A stretch of DNA of 32,675 nucleotides from Ruminococcaceae bacterium UBA7127. Its GTDB lineage: Bacteria; Bacillota; Clostridia; Oscillospirales; Acutalibacteraceae. The notes beneath the pieces are model-generated. The model saw only the letters and a list, made by a program, of their open reading frames with translations, had not been told where the DNA came from and made no database searches. A program made the translations under genes and the position numbers. Every line of letters begins with the position of its first letter. Position 1 is the stretch's first letter. The stretch is taken from contig DKXL01000025.1 of the NCBI GenBank assembly GCA_002493005.1, positions 1 through 32,675 on the forward strand, given 5' to 3'. This document shows positions 24,904 to 32,419 of the stretch, in pieces.

Positions 24904-25086
24904 CCGGAGGCGTGACGCCGGCAACGTGACGTTGCAACCAATTCGAGCAGGTAGGTCGATATATTTTTATACGGCTGTTGCCCGACAACGGCAATCCGTT
25001 TTCGGACGACCAATGGTCGCCCCTACCGGGTGGGTGGTCACGGATTCAATTTACAAAGCAAAAAGGCGACCTATGGTCGCCCCTAC
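24904..25086 (+). repeat. Interspersed repeat copy D (variant head plus full tail)
   Basis: The head has GGCGTGACGCC followed by an extra hairpin around CAACGTGACGTTG, then ATTCGAGCAGGTAGG and a diverged middle. The tail 24980-25058 matches copy A nearly base for base, and an added GGCGACC-TAT-GGTCGCC hairpin closes it. It ends about 18 bp before the guaA stop codon and fills most of the gap between the antitoxin promoter and guaA. Confidence 0.9.
25060..25081 (-). terminator. Terminator of the purine operon, located inside repeat copy D
   Basis: On the minus strand, GGCGACC-ATA-GGTCGCC (7-bp perfect stem) is followed by TTTTT. It is 24 bp past the guaA stop and is part of the interspersed repeat. 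Confidence 0.8.
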
Positions 25087-25104
25087 GGTGAAATATAAAT
25101 TAAG

Positions 25105-26649
25105 TTATTCCCACTCGACGGTGCCGGGTGGTTTTGAGGTTATGTCGTACACTACTCGGTTAACGTGGTCAACCTCATTGATGATACGGTTTGACACTCT
25201 GCCGAGGATTTCATATGGGATTTTTGCCCAGTCGGCTGTCATAAAGTCGTCAGTTGTTACTGCTCTGATTGCGACAAGCTCGTCATAAGTGCGGGCATCC
25301 CCCATTACTCCTACTGTTTTTACTCCCGGAAGCACTGCAAAAAACTGGCTCATTTGCTCTGCATATCCGCATTTATCCATTTCATCACGCAAAATTGCAT
25401 CGGCTTCCTGCAAAATACGCACCTTTTCGGCTGTTACTTCTCCGATTACACGCACACCAAGTCCCGGCCCCGGGAACGGCTGGCGCCATACAAGCTCGTG
25501 AGGAAGTCCGAGTTTTTCGCCTACTGCTCTGACTTCGTCTTTGAAGAGGTCTTTGAGCGGTTCGATTACGCCTGCAAAATCTATGTCCTCAGGTATGCCG
25601 ACCTGATTATGGTGGGTTTTGATTTTGGCGGCGTCACCCTTGCCGCTTTCAATTCTGTCGGGATAAATTGTGCCCTGCGCAAAATAGCCTTCGCCATAGC
25701 TTTCGCGGATTTTGTTCCAAAATACCTTGTAAAACTCCGTGCCGATAATCTTGCGCTTTTCCTCAGGCTCGCTTACTCCCTTAAGTTTTGAAAGAAAATC
25801 ATCCTGACAATTTATGCGTACAAAGTTCATATCAAACAGCTTTGTAAAGGTTTGTTCAACAAAGTCACCCTCGTCCTTGCGCATCAAGCCTTGATCTACA
25901 AAAACGCAGGTAAGCTGCTTGCCGACCGCCTTGCTGAGAAGTGCCGCTGCAACCGAGGAATCAACTCCTCCCGACAAGCCTAAAACTACACCCTTGTCCC
26001 CTATCTGCTGTTTGAGCTGAGCTACTGTGGATTCAATGAAGCTCTCCATCTTCCATTCACCCTTGCACTCACACACGTTATATAGGAATGACTTAAGCAT
26101 ATCCTTGCCGTTTTCGGTGTGGTTAACTTCGGGATGAAACTGAACGCCATATAGCTTTTTGTCAGGGCAAGACATTGCCGCAACAGGACAAACTGCTGTT
26201 GTTGCTGTCACAGAAAAGCCCTCGGGCACTTCGCTGATGTAGTCGCGATGGCTCATCCACGATATTCCGTTTTGCGGAAGTCCGTTAAACAATATATCGT
26301 CCGAGTATTTAGTTTCGGTTTTGCCGTACTCGCTTGATGAATTATCTGTTGCAGACACTACTACTCCGCCAAGTGAATATGCCATTAGCTGACAGCCGTA
26401 GCAAATGCCCAAAATAGGAATGCCGAGCTTAAAAATTTCGGGAGTATAGTGCGGTGAGGTTTCGTCATAAACACTGTTTGGCCCACCTGTAAAGATGATG
26501 CCCTTGGGGTTTATGGACTTGATTTTTTCTATATCAACAGTATACGGAAGAATTTCGCAGTACACATTGCACTCACGAACTCTTCGTGCAATTAACTGGT
26601 TATACTGACCGCCAAAGTCGAGTACGATTACAGTTTCCTTATTATTCAT
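25105..26649 (-). CDS. guaA: GMP synthase (glutamine-hydrolysing)
   Basis: Protein of 514 residues, full length. It converts XMP to GMP using glutamine nitrogen and ATP. The class I glutamine amidotransferase domain has the nucleophile Cys83 in GICYGCQ and the His172/Glu174 pair in VQFHPEV. The ATP pyrophosphatase P-loop is GLSGGVDSS (~224-232). The C-terminal dimerisation domain ends in the conserved DITSKPPGTVEWE. ATG follows AAGGAT. It is the last gene of the purine run, 22 nt after purA, and is followed by the terminator in repeat copy D. Confidence 0.98.
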   Translation of the reverse strand: MNNKETVIVLDFGGQYNQLIARRVRECNVYCEILPYTVDIEKIKSINPKGIIFTGGPNSVYDETSPHYTPEIFKLGIPILGICYGCQLMAYSLGGVVVSATDNSSSEYGKTETKYSDDILFNGLPQNGISWMSHRDYISEVPEGFSVTATTAVCPVAAMSCPDKKLYGVQFHPEVNHTENGKDMLKSFLYNVCECKGEWKMESFIESTVAQLKQQIGDKGVVLGLSGGVDSSVAAALLSKAVGKQLTCVFVDQGLMRKDEGDFVEQTFTKLFDMNFVRINCQDDFLSKLKGVSEPEEKRKIIGTEFYKVFWNKIRESYGEGYFAQGTIYPDRIESGKGDAAKIKTHHNQVGIPEDIDFAGVIEPLKDLFKDEVRAVGEKLGLPHELVWRQPFPGPGLGVRVIGEVTAEKVRILQEADAILRDEMDKCGYAEQMSQFFAVLPGVKTVGVMGDARTYDELVAIRAVTTDDFMTADWAKIPYEILGRVSNRIINEVDHVNRVVYDITSKPPGTVEWE

Positions 26650-26671
26650 ATCCTTGCCCCCTAAATGTAAT

Positions 26672-27949
26672 TTATCTGTAAATTATATCGCTTCTTGCCG
26701 GGCCGTTTGATACCATTGTGATTGGTACGCCAATCTCCTTTTCAGCAAACTCGATGTATTCACGGCATTCTTTTGGAAGCTTGTCGTACTCGGTAATGCC
26801 TGCGATTGAACAGTTCCAGCCCTTGAGCTTTTTGAGGATTGGTTTGCAGCGCTTGAGCTTGGTTGTTGACGGGAAGTAATCGATAACTTCGCCGTCAAGC
26901 TCGTAACCTACGCAAACCGGGATTTCTTTAAGATATCCCAAAACGTCAAGAACGGTAAATGCAACCTGTGTTGCGCCCTGTACCATACAACCGTAGCGAG
27001 TTGCAACAAGGTCAAGCCAGCCCATACGGCGCGGTCTGCCTGTTGTTGCGCCAAACTCACCGCCGTCGCCGCCTCTTCTGCGAAGCTCGTCAGCCTCGTC
27101 ACCGAATATTTCGGATACAAATTCACCTGCGCCGACTGCGCTTGAATATGCCTTGACAACGGTGATGATTTCTTTGATTTCATACGGCGGGATACCTGCG
27201 CCGACTGCGCCGTAGCCTGCGATTGTGTTTGAGGAAGTAACCATAGGATAGATACCGAAGTCGGTGTCCTTGAGTGAGCCGAGCTGACCCTCAAGAAGAA
27301 TGTTTTTGCCCTGCTTGAGCGCTTCGTGAATGAATGTAAATGCATCGCCGACATATGGGGCTAACTGCTCTTTGTATTCCATAAGCTTATCAAAAACCTC
27401 TTCCTCAGTGATTGGAGGCTTATTGTAGAGGTTTTTGAGTGTAGCGTTTTTAATTTCAAGCGCATGCTTGATTTTTGCCTTTAATGAATCGGGATCATCG
27501 AAAAGCTCGTTAATCTGAAAGCCGATTTTTGAATATTTATCGGAATAGAACGGAGCTATTCCGCTCTTGGTTGAACCAAATGAGTTCTTGCCGAGTCGCT
27601 CCTCCTCGTAGCAGTCAAACGCAACATGATACGGCATTACGATTTGAGCACGGTCGGAAATGATAATATTTGGCTTTGGAACTCCACGCTCTTCAAGATG
27701 AGCCATTTCTTTGACGAAGTTTTCAACGCTAAAAGCAACACCGTTGCCAATAATGTTAGTGATATTCTGATGAAAAACACCTGACGGAAGCTGATGAAGC
27801 GCAAATTTACCAAAATCGTTTACAATAGTGTGACCTGCGTTTGCACCGCCCTGAAAGCGGATTACAATGTCACTGTCGTTTGCGAGAACGTCGGTGATTT
27901 TGCCCTTGCCCTCGTCGCCCCAGTTGGCACCTACGATTGCCTTAACCAT
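26672..27949 (-). CDS. purA: Adenylosuccinate synthetase
   Basis: Protein of 425 residues, normal length. It joins IMP and aspartate using GTP, the first committed step to AMP. The GTP-binding loop GDEGKGK and catalytic Asp are at ~11-17, and QGGANAGHT with the catalytic His follows at ~33-41. The guanine-recognition and C-terminal ends GRPRRMGWLDLVATRYGC and VSNGPARSDII are intact. The start ATG has AAAGGAG. It lies 79 nt after purB and 22 nt before guaA, so AMP and GMP branch enzymes are made together. Confidence 0.98.
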   Translation of the reverse strand: MVKAIVGANWGDEGKGKITDVLANDSDIVIRFQGGANAGHTIVNDFGKFALHQLPSGVFHQNITNIIGNGVAFSVENFVKEMAHLEERGVPKPNIIISDRAQIVMPYHVAFDCYEEERLGKNSFGSTKSGIAPFYSDKYSKIGFQINELFDDPDSLKAKIKHALEIKNATLKNLYNKPPITEEEVFDKLMEYKEQLAPYVGDAFTFIHEALKQGKNILLEGQLGSLKDTDFGIYPMVTSSNTIAGYGAVGAGIPPYEIKEIITVVKAYSSAVGAGEFVSEIFGDEADELRRRGGDGGEFGATTGRPRRMGWLDLVATRYGCMVQGATQVAFTVLDVLGYLKEIPVCVGYELDGEVIDYFPSTTKLKRCKPILKKLKGWNCSIAGITEYDKLPKECREYIEFAEKEIGVPITMVSNGPARSDIIYR

Positions 27950-28028
27950 AATACAAAACTCCTTTATTGCATTGTGAAATATTACTTGAATTATATATAT
28001 CGGAAAATTATTCCGTTAGTCATTTAAT

Positions 28029-29465
28029 TTATACGTTGATTTCAGGTTTATCTGACTCAATGTCTTTGTACTTTTCAAGCACAGGCGCTACGCACTCAGT
28101 AAGGAAGTCCTCTGTCTGCTCCTTGGCTCTGCCTGTATACTTTTCGGGCTGAAGTATTGTTTCAAGCTCTTCAAGTGTTACGCCGAATGCCTCGTCGGCT
28201 GCAATACGCTCAAGAAGGTCGTTTTCGCCGCCCTCTTCCTTGATAACCTTTGACGCATTCATTGAGTGAACACGGATTTTTTCGTGAAGCTGCTGACGGT
28301 CTGCGCCGCGCTTTTTAACAGCGTCCATCATAATGTTCTCGGTAGCCATAAACGGAAGCTCTTTTCTGAGTCGCTGCTCAATTACCTTCGGATAAACTAC
28401 AAGACCGTCGGCAACATTTGCATAGAGTGAGAGAATGCCGTCAACGGCAAGGAATGCCTCAGGAATGCTCAAACGCTTGTTTGCAGAGTCGTCAAGTGTT
28501 CTTTCAAACCACTGTGTTGCAGTTGTAAAGTACCCGTTGAGCACATCGCACATTACATATCTTGAAAGCGAACCTATACGTTCGCTTCTCATTGGATTGC
28601 GCTTGTAAGCCATTGCAGATGAACCGATTTGATTCTTTTCAAACGGCTCTTCTACCTCTTTGAGATGCTGTAAAAGACGAATATCGTTAGAAAACTTTGC
28701 AGCCGACTGTGCAATACCTGCAAGAACATTCAAAAATTGGGAATCAAGCTTTCTTGAATAAGTCTGACCCGATACTGCAAAACAAGCTTTAAAGCCCATT
28801 TTCTCGGCAATTTTTTTGTCAAGTTCCTTGCATTTTGCGTGGTCGCCGTCAAAAAGTTCAAGGAAACTTGCCTGAGTACCTGTTGTACCCTTTGAGCCGA
28901 GAAGCTTTGCCTTTGAAAGCTGGTATTCAACGTCCTCAAGATCCATTAAAAGCTCCTGAATCCAAAGCGTTGCCCTCTTGCCCACTGTTGTCGGCTGTGC
29001 AGGCTGAAAATGAGTAAACGCAAGGGTTGGAAGCGCCTTGTATTCGTCAGCAAACTTTGAAAGATTGCGAATAACGGTAATAAGCTTGTTTCTGATAAGC
29101 TGCAAGCCCTCAGTCATAATGATAACGTCAGTATTGTCACCAACGTAACAAGATGTTGCGCCAAGGTGGATAATTCCCTTTGCGTTAGGACATTGCTGTC
29201 CGTATGCATGAACGTGAGACATTACATCGTGACGAACACGGCTTTCAATTTCCTGTGCAACCTCATAATTGATGTCGTCGGCATTAGCCTTAAGCTCGTC
29301 GATTTGCTCCTGTGTTATCGGAAGTCCAAGCTCCTTTTCTGCCTCTGCAAGTGCAATCCAAAGTCTTCTCCATGTTCTGAACTTCTTGTCAGGAGAGAAA
29401 ATGTACTTCATTTCCTTGCTTGAATAACGAGATGACAAGGGTGATTCGTAAGTGTCTTTTACCAT
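28029..29465 (-). CDS. purB: Adenylosuccinate lyase
   Basis: Protein of 478 residues. It splits SAICAR to AICAR and adenylosuccinate to AMP, giving fumarate both times. The fumarase/aspartase superfamily signature SSAMAYKRNP is present (~286-295), as are the HLGATSCYVGDN region (~95-106) and the His-bearing AFTHFQPAQPTTVGKR (~149-164). The C-terminal extension is of the form common in Clostridia. ATG follows GAAAGGATG. It sits 36 nt after purF. Confidence 0.97.
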   Translation of the reverse strand: MVKDTYESPLSSRYSSKEMKYIFSPDKKFRTWRRLWIALAEAEKELGLPITQEQIDELKANADDINYEVAQEIESRVRHDVMSHVHAYGQQCPNAKGIIHLGATSCYVGDNTDVIIMTEGLQLIRNKLITVIRNLSKFADEYKALPTLAFTHFQPAQPTTVGKRATLWIQELLMDLEDVEYQLSKAKLLGSKGTTGTQASFLELFDGDHAKCKELDKKIAEKMGFKACFAVSGQTYSRKLDSQFLNVLAGIAQSAAKFSNDIRLLQHLKEVEEPFEKNQIGSSAMAYKRNPMRSERIGSLSRYVMCDVLNGYFTTATQWFERTLDDSANKRLSIPEAFLAVDGILSLYANVADGLVVYPKVIEQRLRKELPFMATENIMMDAVKKRGADRQQLHEKIRVHSMNASKVIKEEGGENDLLERIAADEAFGVTLEELETILQPEKYTGRAKEQTEDFLTECVAPVLEKYKDIESDKPEINV

Positions 29466-29501
29466 TATTTACATCCTTTCAATCTTAATTTAAGTAAAAT
29501 T

Positions 29502-30959
29502 TTATATGTCTTTTTTGTCAAAATTCATTCCGCCGCGCTCTTTGCCCTTGAAGGTTTCTTTGGTGATTGCGGCAGGGTAGTTGCCGGTAAAGCAACCGTC
29601 ACAAAAGCCCGTGGAAGCATAACCAATCATTTCGTGCAGCGACTCAACAGGAAGATAACCCAGTGAATCGGCTCCGCTGAGCTTGGTTATTTCTTCGATA
29701 GTATGGTTGCAGGCAATAAGTTCTCCGCGTGACGGAATGTCTGTTCCATAGTAACACGGCCACATAAACGGAGGTGAGCTGATGCGCATATGAACCTCTT
29801 TTGCGCCTGCTTCTCGTAAAATTGTGACTATTCTGTCAACAGTAGTGCCGCGCACAATGCTGTCGTCAATAATTACAACACGCTTGTCCTTTACCATATC
29901 TGCTATCGGGTTGAGTTTAATTTTAACGCTTTTCATTCGTTCCGACTGGCTAGGTTTTATAAAGGTTCTGCCTATATAGCTGTTTTTTACAATAGCCTTT
30001 TCATAAGGAATGCCTGATTCCTCACTGTAGCCGATTGCGGCATCAATTCCCGATTCGGGAACACCGATTACCATATCAGCCTCAACAGGATAGGTTCTTG
30101 CAAGGATTCGTCCTGCCTGCTTGCGTGCTTCGTAGACGCTTACACCGTCAATGAACGAATCCGAACGAGCAAAATAAATGTATTCAAAAATGCAAAGTGA
30201 CTTTTTCTTATTGCCAAAATCAGGCTTCATACTGCGAACACCGTCGTTGTCGACAACAACGATTTCGCCGGGTTCAACATCACGCACAAACTCTGCACCG
30301 CAGGCATCAAGCGCCGCACTTTCGCTTGCAAAAACATATGAGCCGTTGTATTTTCCCATACACAAAGGGCGAAAACCGTGAGGGTCACGGGCGGCAATCA
30401 GCTTGCGAGGACTCATTACAAGTAATGAATAAGCACCCTCAAGCACCTGCATAGTACGGGCTACTGCATCTTCAACGCTGTGACATTTCAGACGTTCACG
30501 GGCGATTACATAGCAGATAACCTCAGAGTCGATTGTGGTTTGAAAAATTGCACCGCGCTGTTCAAGCACACGGCGAAGCTCGATTGCGTTGGTCAGATTA
30601 CCGTTGTGAGCAATCGATAAGGTTCCCTTTACATAACGCATAACAAGCGGTTGTGCATTTTCAAGCACAGAGCCGCCTGCTGTTGAATAACGAACATGGG
30701 AAATTGCCATCTGTCCGTTTAATGTATCAAGAATATTATTATTGAAAACCTCTGTTACAAGCCCCATATTTTTGTGATAATCAATTACACCTTCATCAGA
30801 TACAGCTATACCACAGCTTTCCTGTCCTCTGTGCTGAAGCGCCAGAAGACCGTTGTAGCAAGCGTAAGCCGGATTAATTGAGCCGTCACTGAATATGCCG
30901 AATACACCGCACTCCTCGTGCAGCCCTTCTTGTGCAAATTTGTCGAAAGAATAATTCAA
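29502..30959 (-). CDS. purF: Amidophosphoribosyltransferase
   Basis: Protein of 485 residues, first step of purine synthesis: PRPP plus glutamine gives phosphoribosylamine. The start appears to be TTG at 30959, with GGATGGTG just upstream; no ATG or GTG fits before the catalytic residue. The N-terminal nucleophile is Cys17 (HEECGVFGIF), so a 16-residue propeptide is removed, as in the Bacillus type. The PRPP loop is VVIIDDSIVRGTT (~360-372). Four cysteines expected for the structural [4Fe-4S] cluster are present: LCIFEY, WPCYYG and GFCDGCFTG. Such clusters make the enzyme oxygen-labile. It follows purC by 50 nt. Confidence 0.97.
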   Translation of the reverse strand: MNYSFDKFAQEGLHEECGVFGIFSDGSINPAYACYNGLLALQHRGQESCGIAVSDEGVIDYHKNMGLVTEVFNNNILDTLNGQMAISHVRYSTAGGSVLENAQPLVMRYVKGTLSIAHNGNLTNAIELRRVLEQRGAIFQTTIDSEVICYVIARERLKCHSVEDAVARTMQVLEGAYSLLVMSPRKLIAARDPHGFRPLCMGKYNGSYVFASESAALDACGAEFVRDVEPGEIVVVDNDGVRSMKPDFGNKKKSLCIFEYIYFARSDSFIDGVSVYEARKQAGRILARTYPVEADMVIGVPESGIDAAIGYSEESGIPYEKAIVKNSYIGRTFIKPSQSERMKSVKIKLNPIADMVKDKRVVIIDDSIVRGTTVDRIVTILREAGAKEVHMRISSPPFMWPCYYGTDIPSRGELIACNHTIEEITKLSGADSLGYLPVESLHEMIGYASTGFCDGCFTGNYPAAITKETFKGKERGGMNFDKKDI

Positions 30960-31009
30960 AGTGTCACCATCCGATTTGTAGGGTTTGTTTAAGGAATTCG
31001 GTTGATTTA

Positions 31010-31717
31010 TTAAGCCAAGCCAATGCGCTTCATCATCTCGGCATATGCCTCTTCAACACCGCCCATATCACGACGGAAGCGATCCTTATCGAGTTTTTCC
31101 TGAGTGTCCATATCCCAGAAACGACAAGTGTCAGGAGAAATCTCGTCTGCAAGTAAAATCTGACCCTTGTATCTGCCAAACTCAATCTTAAAGTCAATGA
31201 GGTCAACGTTACATTCTTTGAAGAACTCTATCATAAGCTCATTGATTTTGAATGACATCTCGGTAATTGTGTCAATTTCTTCCTTGGTAGCAAAACCTGC
31301 TGCAAGTATATGATACTCATTTACCATCGGATCTCCCAATTCATCGTTCTTGTAGCAAAACTCAAGAACAGGAGTTTTCATTGGTGTGCCCTCAGGAAGA
31401 CCAAGACGCTTTGCAAGACTGCCGGCAGCCTTATTTCTTAAGATTACCTCTAGCGGTACGATTTCAACCTTTTTGAGAACTGTATCTCTGTCGTTAAGCT
31501 CTTCAACAAAGTCAGTTGCAATTCCGTTCTTTTCAAGAAGCTTGAACATAAAGTTTGACATACGGTTGTTTACAACGCCCTTGCCGATGATTGTACCCTT
31601 CTTTTCGCCGTTGAATGCAGTAGCGTCATCCTTGTAGGAAACGATACACAAATCAGGGTCAGCAGTTGAGTAAACCTTTTTAGCTTTTCCTTCGTACATT
31701 AATTCTTTCTTTTCCAT
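31010..31717 (-). CDS. purC: Phosphoribosylaminoimidazole-succinocarboxamide synthase
   Basis: Protein of 235 residues, the size of stand-alone PurC. It joins CAIR to aspartate using ATP. Motifs are MYEGKAKKVYST at the N-terminus with the ATP-binding lysines, SYKDDATAFNGEKKG, and the SAICAR-synthetase signature LIDFKIEFGRYKG followed by LADEISPDTCRFWD. ATG is preceded by GGAGGAT. It is the first gene of purC-purF-purB-purA-guaA. Genes for the other purine steps (purE, purL, purM, purN, purH, purD) are not in the window. Confidence 0.98.
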   Translation of the reverse strand: MEKKELMYEGKAKKVYSTADPDLCIVSYKDDATAFNGEKKGTIIGKGVVNNRMSNFMFKLLEKNGIATDFVEELNDRDTVLKKVEIVPLEVILRNKAAGSLAKRLGLPEGTPMKTPVLEFCYKNDELGDPMVNEYHILAAGFATKEEIDTITEMSFKINELMIEFFKECNVDLIDFKIEFGRYKGQILLADEISPDTCRFWDMDTQEKLDKDRFRRDMGGVEEAYAEMMKRIGLA

Positions 31718-31775
31718 AAAAAATCCTCCATCTAACTAAGGCTTTGCGCCAAATAAAAATAACAATACAAGGTAT

Positions 31776-31804
31776 ATTATAATATATAATTTGAATTTGT
31801 GCAA
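31776..31804 (-). promoter_or_regulatory. SigA-type promoter of the purine operon
   Basis: On the minus strand TTGCAC-N17-TATAAT, 58 bp before the purC start. The inferred leader is about 50 nt. No PurR box was recognised. Confidence 0.75.
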
Positions 31805-31967
31805 CCGTAGAAGAATTAAAAAAATTTTTTTTGAAAAAATTTAGTTTATTAACAAAATCATCGAATCGTCAGGGATAAAAATGTAGTATTTGAATATTAT
31901 GAGTTAGAATGAATCAAATCTTATATAAAAATTAAAATTGCAAATCTATTAATGATGTAATTCCCTC

Positions 31968-31996
31968 TTGATTTTTGAAAAAAGATTTGTTATAAT
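31968..31996 (+). promoter_or_regulatory. SigA promoter of tRNA-Ser
   Basis: TTGATT-N17-TATAAT with TG directly before the -10 (TGTTATAAT), 14 bp upstream of the mature tRNA 5' end. Confidence 0.85.
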
Positions 31997-32010
31997 AGTC
32001 AGCAGTGTTT

Positions 32011-32103
32011 GGAGAGATGTCCGAGCTGGCCGAAGGAGCATGATTGGAAATCATGTGTACGGTTACCACCGTACCAGGGGTTCGAATCCCCTTCTCTCCG
32101 CCA
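32011..32103 (+). tRNA. tRNA-Ser(GGA) with encoded CCA
   Basis: Acceptor stem GGAGAGA/TCTCTCC with discriminator G and encoded CCA. The anticodon stem CATGA/TCATG encloses loop TTGGAAA, giving anticodon GGA at 32046-32048, which reads UCC. A long variable arm (GTACGGTTACCACCGTAC) identifies a class II serine tRNA. T-arm GGGGTTCGAATCCCC is intact. Its 3' end is duplicated downstream, suggesting use as an integration site. Confidence 0.97.
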
Positions 32104-32105
32104 TA
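32090..32105 (+). repeat. Possible attachment-site core, copy 1 (tRNA 3' end)
   Basis: CCTTCTCTCCGCCATA, covering the acceptor 3' strand, CCA and two following bases. It recurs exactly at 32286-32301. Confidence 0.6.
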
Positions 32106-32106
32106 T

Positions 32107-32143
32107 GACAGTACAACTTTAGAAGTTGTGCTGTCTTTCTTTT
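32107..32143 (+). terminator. Rho-independent terminator after tRNA-Ser
   Basis: GACAGTACAACTT pairs with AAGTTGTGCTGTC (one wobble) over a 3-nt loop and is followed by TTTCTTTT. Confidence 0.85.
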
Positions 32144-32180
32144 ATCAGAACGTTATCCGGGATTCGAAGCCGAGCGTTAA

Positions 32181-32205
32181 AAAAACAGTACAGTGTACTG
32201 TTTTT
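32181..32205. repeat. 25-bp palindrome between the duplicated tRNA ends
   Basis: AAAAACAGTACA and TGTACTGTTTTT are perfect complements around a single G. It could act as a hairpin with a T tract on either strand or as a protein-binding site. The rest of 32144-32285 shows no gene. Confidence 0.75.
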
Positions 32206-32285
32206 AGCGAGGAGCGAAGATGAAACGTATCCATTAGCAAGTGAACCCAACAAACGAGATGATACATATAATCTAATGTAACGTA

Positions 32286-32301
32286 CCTTCTCTCCGCCAT
32301 A
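32286..32301 (+). repeat. Possible attachment-site core, copy 2
   Basis: Exact 16-bp copy of the tRNA-Ser 3' end, 196 bp downstream of the first. No tRNA body precedes it, and a terminator follows immediately, as after the real tRNA. Confidence 0.6.
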
Positions 32302-32340
32302 AGTCCACTGCAATTTTGATGGAATTACAGTGGACTTTTT
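32302..32340 (+). terminator. Second terminator hairpin, after the duplicated tRNA end
   Basis: AGTCCACTG / CAGTGGACT with an inner AATT/AATT extension across a mismatch, followed by a run of five T. Confidence 0.8.
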
Positions 32341-32352
32341 CTATGCAGTGTA

Positions 32353-32381
32353 TTGACTGGCATATCACGTTGTGATATGAT
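32353..32381 (+). promoter_or_regulatory. SigA promoter of the MazG-like gene
   Basis: TTGACT-N17-TATGAT, one mismatch in each box, 39 bp upstream of the ATG. Confidence 0.8.
32361..32379. promoter_or_regulatory. Palindromic operator overlapping the -10 box
   Basis: CATATCAC-GTT-GTGATATG, a perfect 8-bp inverted repeat covering most of the spacer and four bases of the -10 box. The placement fits a repressor site. The repressor is not in the window. Confidence 0.65.
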
Positions 32382-32419
32382 GAGCACGACAAATCAGGAT
32401 TTGTGAAGGTGAGCACATT

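Noticed and set aside
23686..25086. CRISPR-like array because of repeated units
   Set aside because: Units are few, long (64-180 bp), of unequal length and spacing, with no regular spacers and no cas genes.
31718..31800. Possible purine riboswitch or PurR box upstream of purC
   Set aside because: The inferred leader is only about 50 nt, too short for a purine riboswitch with its expression platform, and no CCGAAC-type PurR box is seen.
32119..32313. Minus-strand frame of 64 codons in the putative att interval
   Set aside because: It is made of terminator and palindrome sequence and has no ribosome site or family resemblance.
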